Assembly: GCA_002256705.1 (NCBI GenBank)
Contig: NQJI01000096.1
Span: 2,334-8,436, forward strand
Source: Methylococcaceae bacterium NSM2-1
GTDB lineage: Bacteria; Pseudomonadota; Gammaproteobacteria; Methylococcales; Methylomonadaceae
Length of the DNA: 6,103 nucleotides
Direction: 5' to 3'
Shown: positions 1 through 6,103 of the stretch, piece after piece
Position numbering within the stretch: position 1 is the first letter of the stretch
Layout of the letters: each line of letters opens with the position of its first letter
Notes under the pieces: generated by a model
The model's input: only the letters and a program-made list of their open reading frames with translations
What the model was told of the DNA's origin: nothing
Database searches by the model: none
Position numbers and translations under genes: made by a program

Positions 1-658
1 ATTCGGATAATCTTAAGGCAATATCGTCACGAATTTTAAAGCGGTCAACGACAACTTCTATGGTATGTTTCTTTTTCAGGTCCAAAGCCGGGGCTTCATC
101 CAAATCAAAGACAGTGCCATCAATACGGGCGCGAATGAACCCCTGTGCCCGCAAGTCATCCAGTAACTGACTATGCTCGCCCTTACGGTCATTAACTACC
201 GGAGCCATCAACATCCAGCGTTGATCTTGAGGCTGCGCAAGAATGTGATCAACCATCTGACTCACCGTTTGCGCTTCCAGCGACGTATGATGTTCAGGAC
301 AACGAGGTGTCCCTGCGCGCGCATATAACAGTCTCAGATAATCATAGATTTCGGTGATCGTGCCGACAGTTGAGCGTGGATTGTGCGAAGTGGATTTTTG
401 TTCAATAGAAATAGCGGGGGATAAGCCTTCTATATGGTCAACATCCGGTTTTTCCATGATGGATAAAAACTGGCGGGCATAGGCAGAAAGGGATTCTACA
501 TAGCGCCGCTGACCTTCGGCATAAATGGTGTCAAAAGCGAGTGATGATTTACCCGAACCAGAAAGCCCTGTGATGACAATGAGTTTATCCCTGGGCAGAT
601 CAATATCAATATTTTTCAGGTTATGCGTTCTGGCACCGCGTATGCTAATGGTATCCAT
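1..658 (-). CDS. uvrA: UvrA, excinuclease ABC subunit A (N-terminal part, cut by left edge)
   Basis: This encodes the damage-recognition ATPase of nucleotide excision repair. UvrA dimerises, loads UvrB at DNA lesions and is then released. About 219 residues are visible out of roughly 940 usual for the family; the rest runs off the left edge. I translated the minus strand from the ATG at 658. It opens [20 protein letters not shown], which lines up with the E. coli N-terminus from residue 1 and supports this start. The Walker A loop GLSGSGKSS lies at residues 31-39. It is followed by the UvrA signatures [19 protein letters not shown] (about 46-64) and [20 protein letters not shown] (about 69-88), then [12 protein letters not shown] (about 89-100). 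C120 and H123 in RCPEHH begin the first zinc-binding module. The segment after about residue 130 is the start of the UvrB-interacting domain. A GGA eight bases before the ATG can act as a weak ribosome binding site. Identity is certain; only the C-terminal part is unseen. Confidence 0.98.
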   Translation of the reverse strand, partial: MDTISIRGARTHNLKNIDIDLPRDKLIVITGLSGSGKSSLAFDTIYAEGQRRYVESLSAYARQFLSIMEKPDVDHIEGLSPAISIEQKSTSHNPRSTVGTITEIYDYLRLLYARAGTPRCPEHHTSLEAQTVSQMVDHILAQPQDQRWMLMAPVVNDRKGEHSQLLDDLRAQGFIRARIDGTVFDLDEAPALDLKKKHTIEVVVDRFKIRDDIALRLSE

Positions 659-689
659 CAAATAATTCCGGCAATTGAAACAACCCAAT

Positions 690-718
690 AATATACGTTC
701 AAAGTGGCGCCAATACAA
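690..718 (-). promoter_or_regulatory. Probable sigma70 promoter of uvrA
   Basis: Read on the minus strand, TTGTAT (713-718) is followed by a 17-base spacer and TATATT (690-695). The -10 box matches TATAAT at five of six positions and the spacing is ideal; the -35 box keeps only TTG firmly. Transcription would start near 683, leaving a leader of about 25 bases before the uvrA ATG. The spacer contains the 8-bp palindrome TGGCGCCA (705-712). A second palindrome, TGCGCGCA (724-731), sits just upstream of the -35 box. I find no CTGT-N8-ACAG LexA box here. The assignment rests on box match and spacing only. Confidence 0.55.
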
Positions 719-800
719 ACACATGCGCGCACAACATTGCTCTTTCGTTGCTTGATTATTTCAATATTGGCTTTCAAGTAAAGGAAGGATGATATAGGGA

Positions 801-866
801 TAAGCTGTTCATGGTTCGGTTTTGCTAAGAAGAGCCTTATAGAGCAGCCGAACCATGAACAGATTA
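801..866. repeat. Long near-perfect inverted repeat (hairpin, REP-like)
   Basis: The arms CTGTTCATGGTTCGG (805-819) and CCGAACCATGAACAG (848-862) are exact reverse complements over 15 bp. After one mismatch (804/863) the pairing resumes for three more bases (801-803 with 864-866). The 28-base interior can fold further: TGC (823-825) pairs with GCA (844-846) and TAAG (826-829) with CTTA (836-839), leaving a 6-base tip. No T-tract follows on either strand, so it is not an ordinary intrinsic terminator. The motif TTCATGGTTCG / CGAACCATGAA resembles dispersed REP-type palindromes known from many proteobacteria; that family link is from memory. Its place downstream of rnd and upstream of uvrA suits an element that protects an mRNA 3' end or simply a dispersed repeat. 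Confidence 0.85.
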
Positions 867-914
867 ACCGGTCACCCTGACTTCGACAAGACCTTTAGTC
901 CTGAACATGGTTAA
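864..914. repeat. Degenerate second REP-like unit beside the long inverted repeat
   Basis: Outer arms TTAACC (864-869) and GGTTAA (909-914) are exact reverse complements. Inside them, GGTC (870-873) pairs with GACC (890-893). The interior reads CACCCTGA then CTTCGACAAG, and later CCTGAAC. It resembles the widespread proteobacterial repeat family built on CTTCGACAAGCTCAGG, recalled from memory and not searched. CATGGTT (905-911) also recurs from the left arm of the neighbouring repeat (810-816). The outer arms overlap the last bases of the first repeat, so the two form a composite cluster like the paired REP units of other bacteria. The unit looks decayed, since its pairing is broken into short blocks. 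Confidence 0.45.
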
Positions 915-1030
915 AAGGTCAGAGCACATAGTTAACCTTATTGCTAGTCCCAATATTAAATTGGAAACCATAATCTGAAATATGTCCCCAAAATGCAATA
1001 GGGTTTTGCTTTTTGATTGAAGAAACTGAG

Positions 1031-2206
1031 TTAAGTATCCAATTCCAAAGATTCTTTTTCAATTATAGCCAACCTTTCCGACTCAATACCTAGTAACAGT
1101 TCGCCTTTTAATAATCCGACCAGTTCTTTGCCAGCCATAGTAAATCGCCAGCCGTGCAATAACGGGCATTCGTCATCGTCATTGAACATCAATACTTCAA
1201 GATCTTTACGCGAAGCAAGAATGGATGGATTTAATGAGTTTTCTTCGGCGCGTATTCTTACTAATGCCGTTAGAATATCCAGTATGGCTTCCTGTTGCTG
1301 GGTTTTTTTAGCGGGCCGGTCTTTTTCATTTAAGGGAAGAGGAGCACGGTTCTTGGCAGCGGTAATTAATTGGCACAGTTCTTTGCCATAACGGTTAACT
1401 GCGCGCTCATTAATACCTCGCACATTAGCTAATTCCTCAACTGTTTCGGGTTGTAGTTTGGCTAAATCAAAAAGCAATTCATCACGCAAAAGCCAGCTTT
1501 TTGGACGATCCTCAGATTGCGCCGTTTTTTCTCGCCATTGCGCCAGAGTTTGAATAATGGACAACTGTTTTCCGGTTAGTTTATTTTTGCCTTTGATTTT
1601 AAACCATGCTTTTTCGGGCGCTACCGTATAATGCGCTGGATTTGCTAGTTCGGCAAAGTCGTGTTTTAGCCAGTCAATCCTCCCCAATTCTGCCAGTTTT
1701 TGAACCATAATTTGATAAATCTGACATAAATAAATCACATCATCGGCAGCATATTCAATTTGCGCTTCGGTTAATGGCCGTTTGCTCCAATCTGCGCGGG
1801 TATGAGCTTTGTTCAAATTAATACTTAACAAGCTGGAGACCAGCATGGCATAACCTGGATTATCCTGAAAACCCAGCAACGGTGCGGCTATTTGTGTATC
1901 AAAAATTGGTGCAGGTAATTTGCCGGTCGATTGATAAAATATTTCCAAATCTTGTCGACAGGAGTGAAATACTTTTACGATAGCAGGGTTATATATCGCC
2001 TCAAAAAGATCATCCAAATTAGGTAAGGCTATCGGATCAATACAGGCAACCCATTCGGGTGTCGCTATTTGTAACAGGCAAAATTTCGGATAATAGGTTT
2101 TTTCACGTAGAAACTCGGTATCAAGTGCCAGCCAGGGTTCTTTCTTTATCTGTTCGCACAGTTTAGCCAGTTGATCAGGGGTGTTAATATATTGGATAGT
2201 TGTCAT
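1031..2206 (-). CDS. rnd: Ribonuclease D (DEDDy 3'-5' exoribonuclease)
   Basis: RNase D trims the 3' ends of tRNA precursors and other small structured RNAs in the cytoplasm using two metal ions. The protein is 391 residues from the ATG at 2206, close to the 375 of E. coli. The exonuclease domain fills about residues 1-170. D29 and E31 lie in LALDTEF (Exo I), D86 in HSCRQDLEIF (Exo II), and Y152 and D156 in EYAADDVIYL (Exo III). This is the full DEDDy set, so it should be active. An HRDC domain follows at about 213-283, with a further C-terminal region that probably corresponds to the second helical domain of the family. An in-frame TTG at 2218 would add four residues (MLKP). I prefer the ATG because MTTIQYINTPDQLAKLC matches the usual N-terminus, but neither start has a clear Shine-Dalgarno sequence. 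The gap of 106 bases to ttcA shows no strong terminator, so read-through from ttcA is possible. Confidence 0.95.
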   Translation of the reverse strand: MTTIQYINTPDQLAKLCEQIKKEPWLALDTEFLREKTYYPKFCLLQIATPEWVACIDPIALPNLDDLFEAIYNPAIVKVFHSCRQDLEIFYQSTGKLPAPIFDTQIAAPLLGFQDNPGYAMLVSSLLSINLNKAHTRADWSKRPLTEAQIEYAADDVIYLCQIYQIMVQKLAELGRIDWLKHDFAELANPAHYTVAPEKAWFKIKGKNKLTGKQLSIIQTLAQWREKTAQSEDRPKSWLLRDELLFDLAKLQPETVEELANVRGINERAVNRYGKELCQLITAAKNRAPLPLNEKDRPAKKTQQQEAILDILTALVRIRAEENSLNPSILASRKDLEVLMFNDDDECPLLHGWRFTMAGKELVGLLKGELLLGIESERLAIIEKESLELDT

Positions 2207-2312
2207 AGGCTTAAGCAAACAGTTATTAAAATTAGCCGAAAATCATAGGCATACTCATCATAAATGAACGACGGTCAAGCAGAAGTTCGGTAAGTTGATA
2301 GATTTTTCTTGA

Positions 2313-3167
2313 TTACATGGCCAATACGTCCAAGCCGGCATTAAATAAAACAATCTGCCCTTCGGTTTGCTGACTTCGCATAAGCCCTGCAAAATCGAAT
2401 AATTGCCTATCGGCTAACTGTGAAGGCGCAACGTTCTGCAGACTGGTAAATATGGTTTCAAGACGCCCTGGAAATTGTTTATCCCAGCTCTTTAACATGA
2501 CTTTCATGGCCTGTCTTTGCAGGTTAGCCTGAGAGCCGCACAGGTTACAGGGAATAATAGGAAAATCCTTGAATGCAGCAAAGCGTTCTATTTCTTTCTC
2601 GCGCGTATAAGCCAGCGGCCTGATAATGATATTCTTTTTATCGTCACTCAATAACTTGGGCGGCATGGCTTTGAGTTTTCCACCATAAAAAATATTCAGA
2701 AAAAATGTCTCAAGTATGTCATCACGGTGATGCCCCAAGGCTATTTTGGTGACATTGTTGGCTTCGGCGTACCCGTATAATGTTCCACGCCGTAAGCGCG
2801 AGCACAGCCCACAAGTAGTATTACCTTCCGGAATGACGCGCTTTACTACACTGTAAGTGTCTTTTTCAATAATATGATAAGGCACACCCAGGGATTTTAG
2901 ATAAGCGGGTAAAACATGCTCAGGAAAGCCTGGTTGTTTCTGATCAAGGTTGACCGCTATCAACTCAAAATCAACGGGTGCGGTTTTCTGTAAATTCATC
3001 AGGATATCCAACAGCGTAAAGGAATCCTTGCCACCTGATAGACAAACCATGACCTTGTCGCCATTCTCGATCATGTTATAGTCGGCAATTGCATCACCGA
3101 CACTGTGTCGTAAACGTTTTTGTAATTTGTTAAATTGAACTCTGGATTTTTGCTTTGGATCTGACAT
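2313..3167 (-). CDS. ttcA: TtcA, tRNA 2-thiocytidine(32) synthetase
   Basis: TtcA is an iron-sulfur, ATP-dependent enzyme that thiolates cytidine 32 in the anticodon loop of certain tRNAs. The 284-residue product carries the PP-loop SGGKDS at residues 44-49, which binds and adenylates with ATP. The CxxC pair C119/C122 lies in [12 protein letters not shown], and C207 and C210 lie in [14 protein letters not shown]; these regions hold the cluster and catalytic cysteines of the family. [15 protein letters not shown] (about 144-158) is also typical. E. coli TtcA is 311 residues; the difference is a shorter C-terminal tail, while the N-terminal [22 protein letters not shown] aligns well. The ATG at 3167 is the only sensible start, since the conserved block begins near residue 13. 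There is no Shine-Dalgarno sequence and a TATAAT box ends seven bases before the ATG, which suggests a leaderless transcript. The gene stands behind the fabB terminator and so is likely expressed independently. Confidence 0.96.
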   Translation of the reverse strand: MSDPKQKSRVQFNKLQKRLRHSVGDAIADYNMIENGDKVMVCLSGGKDSFTLLDILMNLQKTAPVDFELIAVNLDQKQPGFPEHVLPAYLKSLGVPYHIIEKDTYSVVKRVIPEGNTTCGLCSRLRRGTLYGYAEANNVTKIALGHHRDDILETFFLNIFYGGKLKAMPPKLLSDDKKNIIIRPLAYTREKEIERFAAFKDFPIIPCNLCGSQANLQRQAMKVMLKSWDKQFPGRLETIFTSLQNVAPSQLADRQLFDFAGLMRSQQTEGQIVLFNAGLDVLAM

Positions 3168-3174
3168 GGTCAGA

Positions 3175-3180
3175 ATTATA
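3175..3180 (-). promoter_or_regulatory. Consensus -10 box just before ttcA
   Basis: The minus strand reads TATAAT at 3180-3175, a perfect -10 hexamer, followed by TCTGACC and then the ttcA ATG at 3167. Initiation six to eight bases downstream would fall at or next to the A of the ATG. No good -35 box lies 16-18 bases upstream; that stretch is the T-rich tail of the fabB terminator (around TCCTTT). The box could therefore be a weak or activator-dependent promoter, or a chance match in AT-rich DNA. Confidence 0.45.
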
Positions 3181-3194
3181 TCGGGTGATGAGAG

Positions 3195-3234
3195 AAAAAA
3201 GGAAAATCGGGGTTCATAGCCTGTTGAACCCCGA
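3195..3234 (-). terminator. Intrinsic terminator of fabA-fabB
   Basis: On the minus strand, 11 bases after the fabB stop codon, TCGGGGTTCA (3234-3225) pairs exactly with TGAACCCCGA (3216-3207) around an 8-base loop. The 10-bp stem has a GC-rich base, and the T-rich run TTTTCCTTTTTT follows directly (3206-3195). This is a textbook Rho-independent terminator oriented to end fabB transcription, and it separates the fatty acid operon from ttcA. Confidence 0.9.
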
Positions 3235-3245
3235 CAAGAAATACG

Positions 3246-4466
3246 TTAGCCGTTGTAACGCTGAAAAATTAATGTGGCGTTAGTGCCGCCGAAACCGAAA
3301 CTGTTCGACATGATCGTATTTAAGGTAACATTATCTTTACGCTCACGAACAATGGGTATACCCTCAGCTGCCGGATCAAGCTGGGTAATATTGGCCGAAG
3401 CGCTGAGGAAGTTTTCTTCCATCATCAATAATGAATAAATCGCTTCATTAACACCAGCAGCGCCTAAAGCATGTCCGGTCAGTGACTTAGTGGAGCTGAC
3501 CCAAGGCACATTTTCTTTACCAAACACGGCGCATAACGCTTCCAGTTCTTTGGTATCTCCAACCGGAGTGCTGGTGCCATGCGCATTGATATAATCAATC
3601 TTGCCGCTCACTGTCGCCATTGCCTGCTGCATGCAACGTACTGCGCCTTCGCCGGATGGCTGAACCATATCATAGCCATCAGAAGTCGCGCCGTAACCAG
3701 TCAGTTCAGCGTATATTTTGGCGCCACGCGCCTTGGCATGCTCCAGTTCTTCAATGACCAAAACACCGCCACCACCAGAAATAACAAAACCATCCCGGGT
3801 TTCATCATAAGGTCTGGAGGCCGTAGCGGGGGTGTCATTATATTTGGAAGATAATGCACCCATGGCATCAAATAACACCGACATGGTCCAGTGCACTTCC
3901 TCACCGCCACCGGCAAACACCACATCCTGCTTGCCCATCTGAATTAATTCCATGGCATGACCAATACAATGGGCACTGGTCGCACATGCTGAACTGATGG
4001 AGTAATTTACACCTTTAATTTTATAGGGTGTTGCCAAGCAAGCCGTATTGGTGCTGGACATGCTCCTGGGAACCATGTAGGGTCCGACTTTTTTAACACC
4101 TTTTTCACGCAAGATATCTGCCGCGTCAACAATATTTGATGTTGAAGGACCGCCTGAGCCCATCACCAATCCTGTTCTGATGTTAGAAACTTCTGCCTCA
4201 GCCAAACCTGAATCATCAATCGCTTGCTGCATCGCAATATAGTTAAACGCGGCACCGTCACCCATAAAGCGTTTTATTTTACGGTCAATGAATGCGTCCA
4301 CGTCTATATTAATAGGTCCATGCACATGGCTGCGAAAACCCAAGTCTTCATAAACTTTTGCAAAAGCAATTCCTGAACGACCTTGTTTTAGGGAATCGAC
4401 CACCTCTTTTCGGTTATTCCCTATACTGGAAACAATGCCTAAACCGGTTACTACGACTCTTTTCAT
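3246..4466 (-). CDS. fabB: FabB, beta-ketoacyl-ACP synthase I
   Basis: FabB condenses malonyl-ACP with acyl-ACP in fatty acid elongation. It is the condensing enzyme that extends the cis-3-decenoyl-ACP made by FabA, so it is required for unsaturated fatty acids. The 406-residue product equals the E. coli length and matches it throughout. The nucleophile is C161 in [14 protein letters not shown]. The other active-site residues are H296 in [12 protein letters not shown]327 in SSTKSLTGH and H332 in TGHALGAAG. The glycine-rich GFGGTNATL near residues 391-399 forms the usual C-terminal loop. The KASI-type thiolase fold occupies the whole protein, with no signal peptide. The start at 4466 gives [18 protein letters not shown], the normal N-terminus. 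An AGGGG at 4482-4478, overlapping the fabA stop codon, lies 11 bases before the ATG. The 14-base gap to fabA indicates a two-gene operon. FabF is the only real alternative, but the FabB-specific alignment is much closer. Confidence 0.97.
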   Translation of the reverse strand: MKRVVVTGLGIVSSIGNNRKEVVDSLKQGRSGIAFAKVYEDLGFRSHVHGPINIDVDAFIDRKIKRFMGDGAAFNYIAMQQAIDDSGLAEAEVSNIRTGLVMGSGGPSTSNIVDAADILREKGVKKVGPYMVPRSMSSTNTACLATPYKIKGVNYSISSACATSAHCIGHAMELIQMGKQDVVFAGGGEEVHWTMSVLFDAMGALSSKYNDTPATASRPYDETRDGFVISGGGGVLVIEELEHAKARGAKIYAELTGYGATSDGYDMVQPSGEGAVRCMQQAMATVSGKIDYINAHGTSTPVGDTKELEALCAVFGKENVPWVSSTKSLTGHALGAAGVNEAIYSLLMMEENFLSASANITQLDPAAEGIPIVRERKDNVTLNTIMSNSFGFGGTNATLIFQRYNG

Positions 4467-4477
4467 TTTACTTTTAA

Positions 4478-4482
4478 CCCCT
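4478..4482 (-). promoter_or_regulatory. Ribosome binding site of fabB overlapping the fabA stop
   Basis: The minus strand reads TAGGGG, in which the AG of the fabA stop codon TAG begins the AGGGG Shine-Dalgarno-like core for fabB. It is 11 bases before the fabB ATG, somewhat longer than optimal. The overlap makes translational coupling likely: a ribosome ending fabA would sit on the fabB binding site. Confidence 0.5.
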
Positions 4483-4996
4483 AGAAATCTTCTGTAGAAG
4501 TAAATAAACCAACTCGCAGATCGGTAGCTTCATAGATGACCTTACCATCTACGTCCATAGTGGCATCAGCTATACCCATAACCAGTTTCCGCATAATCAG
4601 TCTTTTTAAATTAATTCTGTATGTTACTTTTTTAGCTGTGGGTAATACTTGTCCTGTAAATTTAACTTCCCCCACACCTAAAGCACGTCCTTTACCTGGG
4701 CCTCCCATCCAGCACAAATAAAAACCCACCAGTTGCCACATGGCATCTAATCCTAAACATCCGGGCATGACCGGATCACCCTGAAAATGACAGGCAAAAA
4801 ACCACAAATCGGGATTGATATCCAGCTCAGCTACGATTTCGCCCTTTCCGTATGTGCCACCTTTATCCGATATATAGGTAATACGATCCATCATCAGCAT
4901 GTTTGGCAGGGGTAATTGCGCATTTTTAGGTCCGTATAACTCCCCCCTGCCGGACTTCAATAGTTCTTCGCGCGTAAAACTATGCTGTTTCTCCAT
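4481..4996 (-). CDS. fabA: FabA, 3-hydroxydecanoyl-ACP dehydratase/isomerase
   Basis: FabA dehydrates 3-hydroxydecanoyl-ACP and isomerises trans-2- to cis-3-decenoyl-ACP, the branch point of anaerobic unsaturated fatty acid synthesis. The 171-residue hot-dog-fold protein is one residue shorter than that of E. coli. The catalytic pair is present: H70 in [14 protein letters not shown] and D84 in [14 protein letters not shown]. The blocks [11 protein letters not shown] (about 30-40), [12 protein letters not shown] (about 56-67) and [24 protein letters not shown] (about 105-128) are near-identical to the family. The isomerase-type active-site sequence sets it apart from FabZ. The ATG at 4996 gives the usual N-terminus with SGRGELYG at 15-22. 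An AAGG lies 12 bases upstream, a rather distant ribosome site. It is followed at 14 bases by fabB, its functional partner, as in Pseudomonas and relatives; in E. coli the two genes are unlinked. Confidence 0.98.
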   Translation of the reverse strand: MEKQHSFTREELLKSGRGELYGPKNAQLPLPNMLMMDRITYISDKGGTYGKGEIVAELDINPDLWFFACHFQGDPVMPGCLGLDAMWQLVGFYLCWMGGPGKGRALGVGEVKFTGQVLPTAKKVTYRINLKRLIMRKLVMGIADATMDVDGKVIYEATDLRVGLFTSTEDF

Positions 4997-5077
4997 ACTA
5001 TTCGTGTACCTTAGTAATTATTTTTATAATATAATTGGATATTATCTTACAGACACTGAAAAAAATCAGCTCAATTT
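4997..5077 (-). promoter_or_regulatory. Probable fabA-fabB promoter region (boxes not resolved)
   Basis: This 81-base gap between slt and fabA is very AT-rich. Several -10-like hexamers occur on the minus strand (TATATT at 5033-5028, TATTAT at 5031-5026, TAAGAT at 5049-5044). None is paired with a good -35 box at 16-18 bases; TTGAGC (5074-5069) is 19 bases from TAAGAT. No convincing terminator for slt is present. No complete FabR or FadR operator as known from E. coli is visible. A promoter here is inferred mainly from the change of function between slt and fabA. Confidence 0.3.
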
Positions 5078-6103
5078 TTAGTAGGGACGCACATCAAACA
5101 GCAATCTTGTAATTTTTAATGCATTTCTTTGTATCCGTTGCTGATAAATGATAGCGTAAGCCAGAACAGAGGTTACATATTTTCTGGTTTCTTTAAATGG
5201 AATTGTTTCTATCCAGACATCAGCGGGTACGGACCTATCATTGGGTAACCATTTGACGACCCTGTTGGGTCCTGCATTGTAAGCCGCTGTTGCCAAGGCA
5301 AAATGGCCACCAAACCGGTTCAATAATTGTTTATAGTAAAATGCACCGTACTTAATATTAACATCCGGGTTAAACAAGCTATTTTCTGCTTGCCAGGGTT
5401 CATTAAGAGTACGGGCTATCTGCTGCCCCGTTGCCGGCATAATTTGCATTAATCCACGCGCGCCCACTGCTGACCGGGCATTCTTATCCAACATGCTTTC
5501 CTGACGAATCAGGCCGAAAATAATGGCTGGATCAAGATTTTGCCAATAAGCATTGTTTTGAACCTGACTTAAATAACTTACAGGAAATCGCAATGCCAAA
5601 TCATCCCAATAATCCGCTTTAACCATAGTGATAATGGCAACCTGATCCCATTGCCACTGTTGGGCTAATTTAGCTGCGATCTTGAGCTGATCTTTGGGCA
5701 ATTTTTTTATGCCGAACCACCACTGTCGCTTTGCCTCCGCTTCGCGGTTCAAGATTGTAAGCTCTTGAATGACTTTAAAATCAGTTTTTTGAGCCAATGT
5801 TTCGAGCACATTGGCAGCAAGAAAAACAGGTTTATCAGCAATTGAATACGGTTTATTGACGGCATCTGCAGCCATAAAACCATAATAACTTCTATCTTCC
5901 GAGAGCCGGTTATAAATAGTCCACCCCTCAAGGGTTTTTCCAGTTTCAATCAAAGATCGGGCTTGCCAGTATTGCCATTGGGGTTCTTGTTGCTCTTCAA
6001 TTGTTAAACCCGTCAATGCATGGGCAACATGCACCCAGTTTTGCTCAAGCAAGGCGGCTCTAACTTTCCACTCCCTGACTTCTGCATCAACAGCAACCAA
6101 CTG
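5078..6103 (-). CDS. slt: Soluble lytic murein transglycosylase, Slt70-like (C-terminal part, cut by right edge)
   Basis: This periplasmic enzyme cleaves the MurNAc-GlcNAc bond of peptidoglycan without water, leaving 1,6-anhydro ends. The visible 341 residues start mid-gene. The frame is open to the right edge and no real start codon is visible (the first possible one is only a TTG at 6100), so the signal peptide and most of the N-terminal helical ring lie outside. Residues about 1-185 of the fragment are helix-rich superhelical (U/L domain) sequence, including DRSYYGFMAAD as in Slt70. The catalytic SLT domain follows at about 190-325. The catalytic glutamate is near residue 202 in FGLIRQESMLDKNARS, followed by SAVGARGLMQIMPATG, the NPDVNIKYGAFYYKQLL segment and TAAYNAGPNRVVKW. 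IETIPFKETRKYVTSVLAYAIIY closes the domain. All goose-lysozyme-like motifs are intact, so it should be active. The function is unrelated to that of the fab genes downstream. MltE or MltC types are excluded by the long helical N-terminal part. Confidence 0.93.
   Translation of the reverse strand, partial: QLVAVDAEVREWKVRAALLEQNWVHVAHALTGLTIEEQQEPQWQYWQARSLIETGKTLEGWTIYNRLSEDRSYYGFMAADAVNKPYSIADKPVFLAANVLETLAQKTDFKVIQELTILNREAEAKRQWWFGIKKLPKDQLKIAAKLAQQWQWDQVAIITMVKADYWDDLALRFPVSYLSQVQNNAYWQNLDPAIIFGLIRQESMLDKNARSAVGARGLMQIMPATGQQIARTLNEPWQAENSLFNPDVNIKYGAFYYKQLLNRFGGHFALATAAYNAGPNRVVKWLPNDRSVPADVWIETIPFKETRKYVTSVLAYAIIYQQRIQRNALKITRLLFDVRPY

Larger units (their letters stand above)
659..1030. 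other. Intergenic region between rnd and uvrA
   Basis: This 372-base stretch without a convincing gene separates the end of rnd from the start of uvrA, both on the minus strand. It holds the uvrA promoter (690-718), a long inverted repeat (801-866) and a degenerate second repeat unit (864-914). The part from 915 to 1030, next to the rnd stop codon, is AT-rich. It contains a GTTAAC palindrome (931-936) and short C and G runs around 986-1003 but no convincing stem with a T-tract. I therefore see no intrinsic terminator for rnd there. I see no tRNA and no recognisable small RNA. Confidence 0.6.

Noticed and set aside
985..1015. Possible plus-strand terminator or mobile-element remnant (ATGTCCCC, then GCAA/TTGC before TTTTT)
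   Set aside because: The stem is only four base pairs and no plus-strand gene ends here. The ATGTCCCC motif recalls flanks of some transposase genes but is too short to support a claim.
1128..1391. Open frame of 87 codons on the plus strand inside rnd
   Set aside because: It lies wholly antisense to a well-supported RNase D gene and its translation shows no recognisable domain.
2242..2278. Possible rnd promoter: TTGACC (2278-2273) and two TATGAT hexamers on the minus strand
   Set aside because: The spacings from TTGACC to the two TATGAT boxes are about 10 and 25 bases, neither compatible with a normal sigma70 promoter. No other -35 fits well.
3579..3925. Open frames on the plus strand (3579-3854) and in another minus frame (3701-3925) inside fabB
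   Set aside because: Both overlap the strongly conserved FabB coding sequence and look like shadows of it.
5055..5070. CTGA-T-run-TCAG symmetry after slt as a terminator
   Set aside because: The stem is only four to five base pairs, the T-run is in the loop and not after the stem, and nothing like a terminator tail follows.
4536..5081. Short plus-strand open frames across fabA and its upstream gap (4536-4721 and 4899-5081)
   Set aside because: The first is antisense to FabA. The second spans the fabA start and leader with low-complexity residues and no ribosome site I trust.
5749..5949. Second minus-strand frame of 66 codons inside slt
   Set aside because: The slt frame is continuous through this stretch with Slt-like sequence, so this is an out-of-frame shadow.
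1..6103. Search for a novel multi-gene system, CRISPR array, phage or toxin-antitoxin genes
   Set aside because: All coding space is occupied by six well-known housekeeping genes with intact motifs. No regularly spaced repeats or foreign-looking genes are visible.

Overview
The window is a chromosomal housekeeping segment of a gammaproteobacterium. All six genes lie on the minus strand, so transcription runs from right to left: slt (5' part cut by the right edge), fabA, fabB, ttcA, rnd, uvrA (3' part cut by the left edge). The predicted proteins align closely, from memory, with their E. coli counterparts. The fabA-fabB pair, TtcA with its CxxC and CNLC cysteines, and a DEDDy-type RNase D with an HRDC domain all fit this class. 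Base composition is moderately AT-rich. The intergenic repeat unit resembles ones I associate with methanotrophic and related gammaproteobacteria (Methylococcales), but that genus-level guess is weak.

Region by region: 5078-6103 encodes the C-terminal part of a soluble lytic murein transglycosylase. An AT-rich 81 bp gap then leads into fabA (4481-4996) and fabB (3246-4466). These two are separated by only 14 bp and form the classic unsaturated fatty acid operon. A strong intrinsic terminator (3195-3234) closes that operon. Immediately after it, ttcA (2313-3167) has a consensus -10 box so near its ATG that its mRNA is probably leaderless or nearly so. The rnd gene follows at 1031-2206. A 372 bp non-coding stretch (659-1030) then carries a large, nearly perfect inverted repeat, a second degenerate REP-like unit, and the promoter of uvrA (1-658).

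Functionally the genes are a mix of core processes: cell wall turnover (slt), unsaturated fatty acid synthesis (fabA, fabB), tRNA thiolation (ttcA), tRNA and RNA 3' processing (rnd) and nucleotide excision repair (uvrA). I see no mobile gene, defence system, CRISPR array, RNA gene or novel multi-gene system. The signals most worth a second look are non-coding: the palindromic elements at 801-914, the probable leaderless start of ttcA, and the uvrA promoter, which has two short GC palindromes and no recognisable LexA box.
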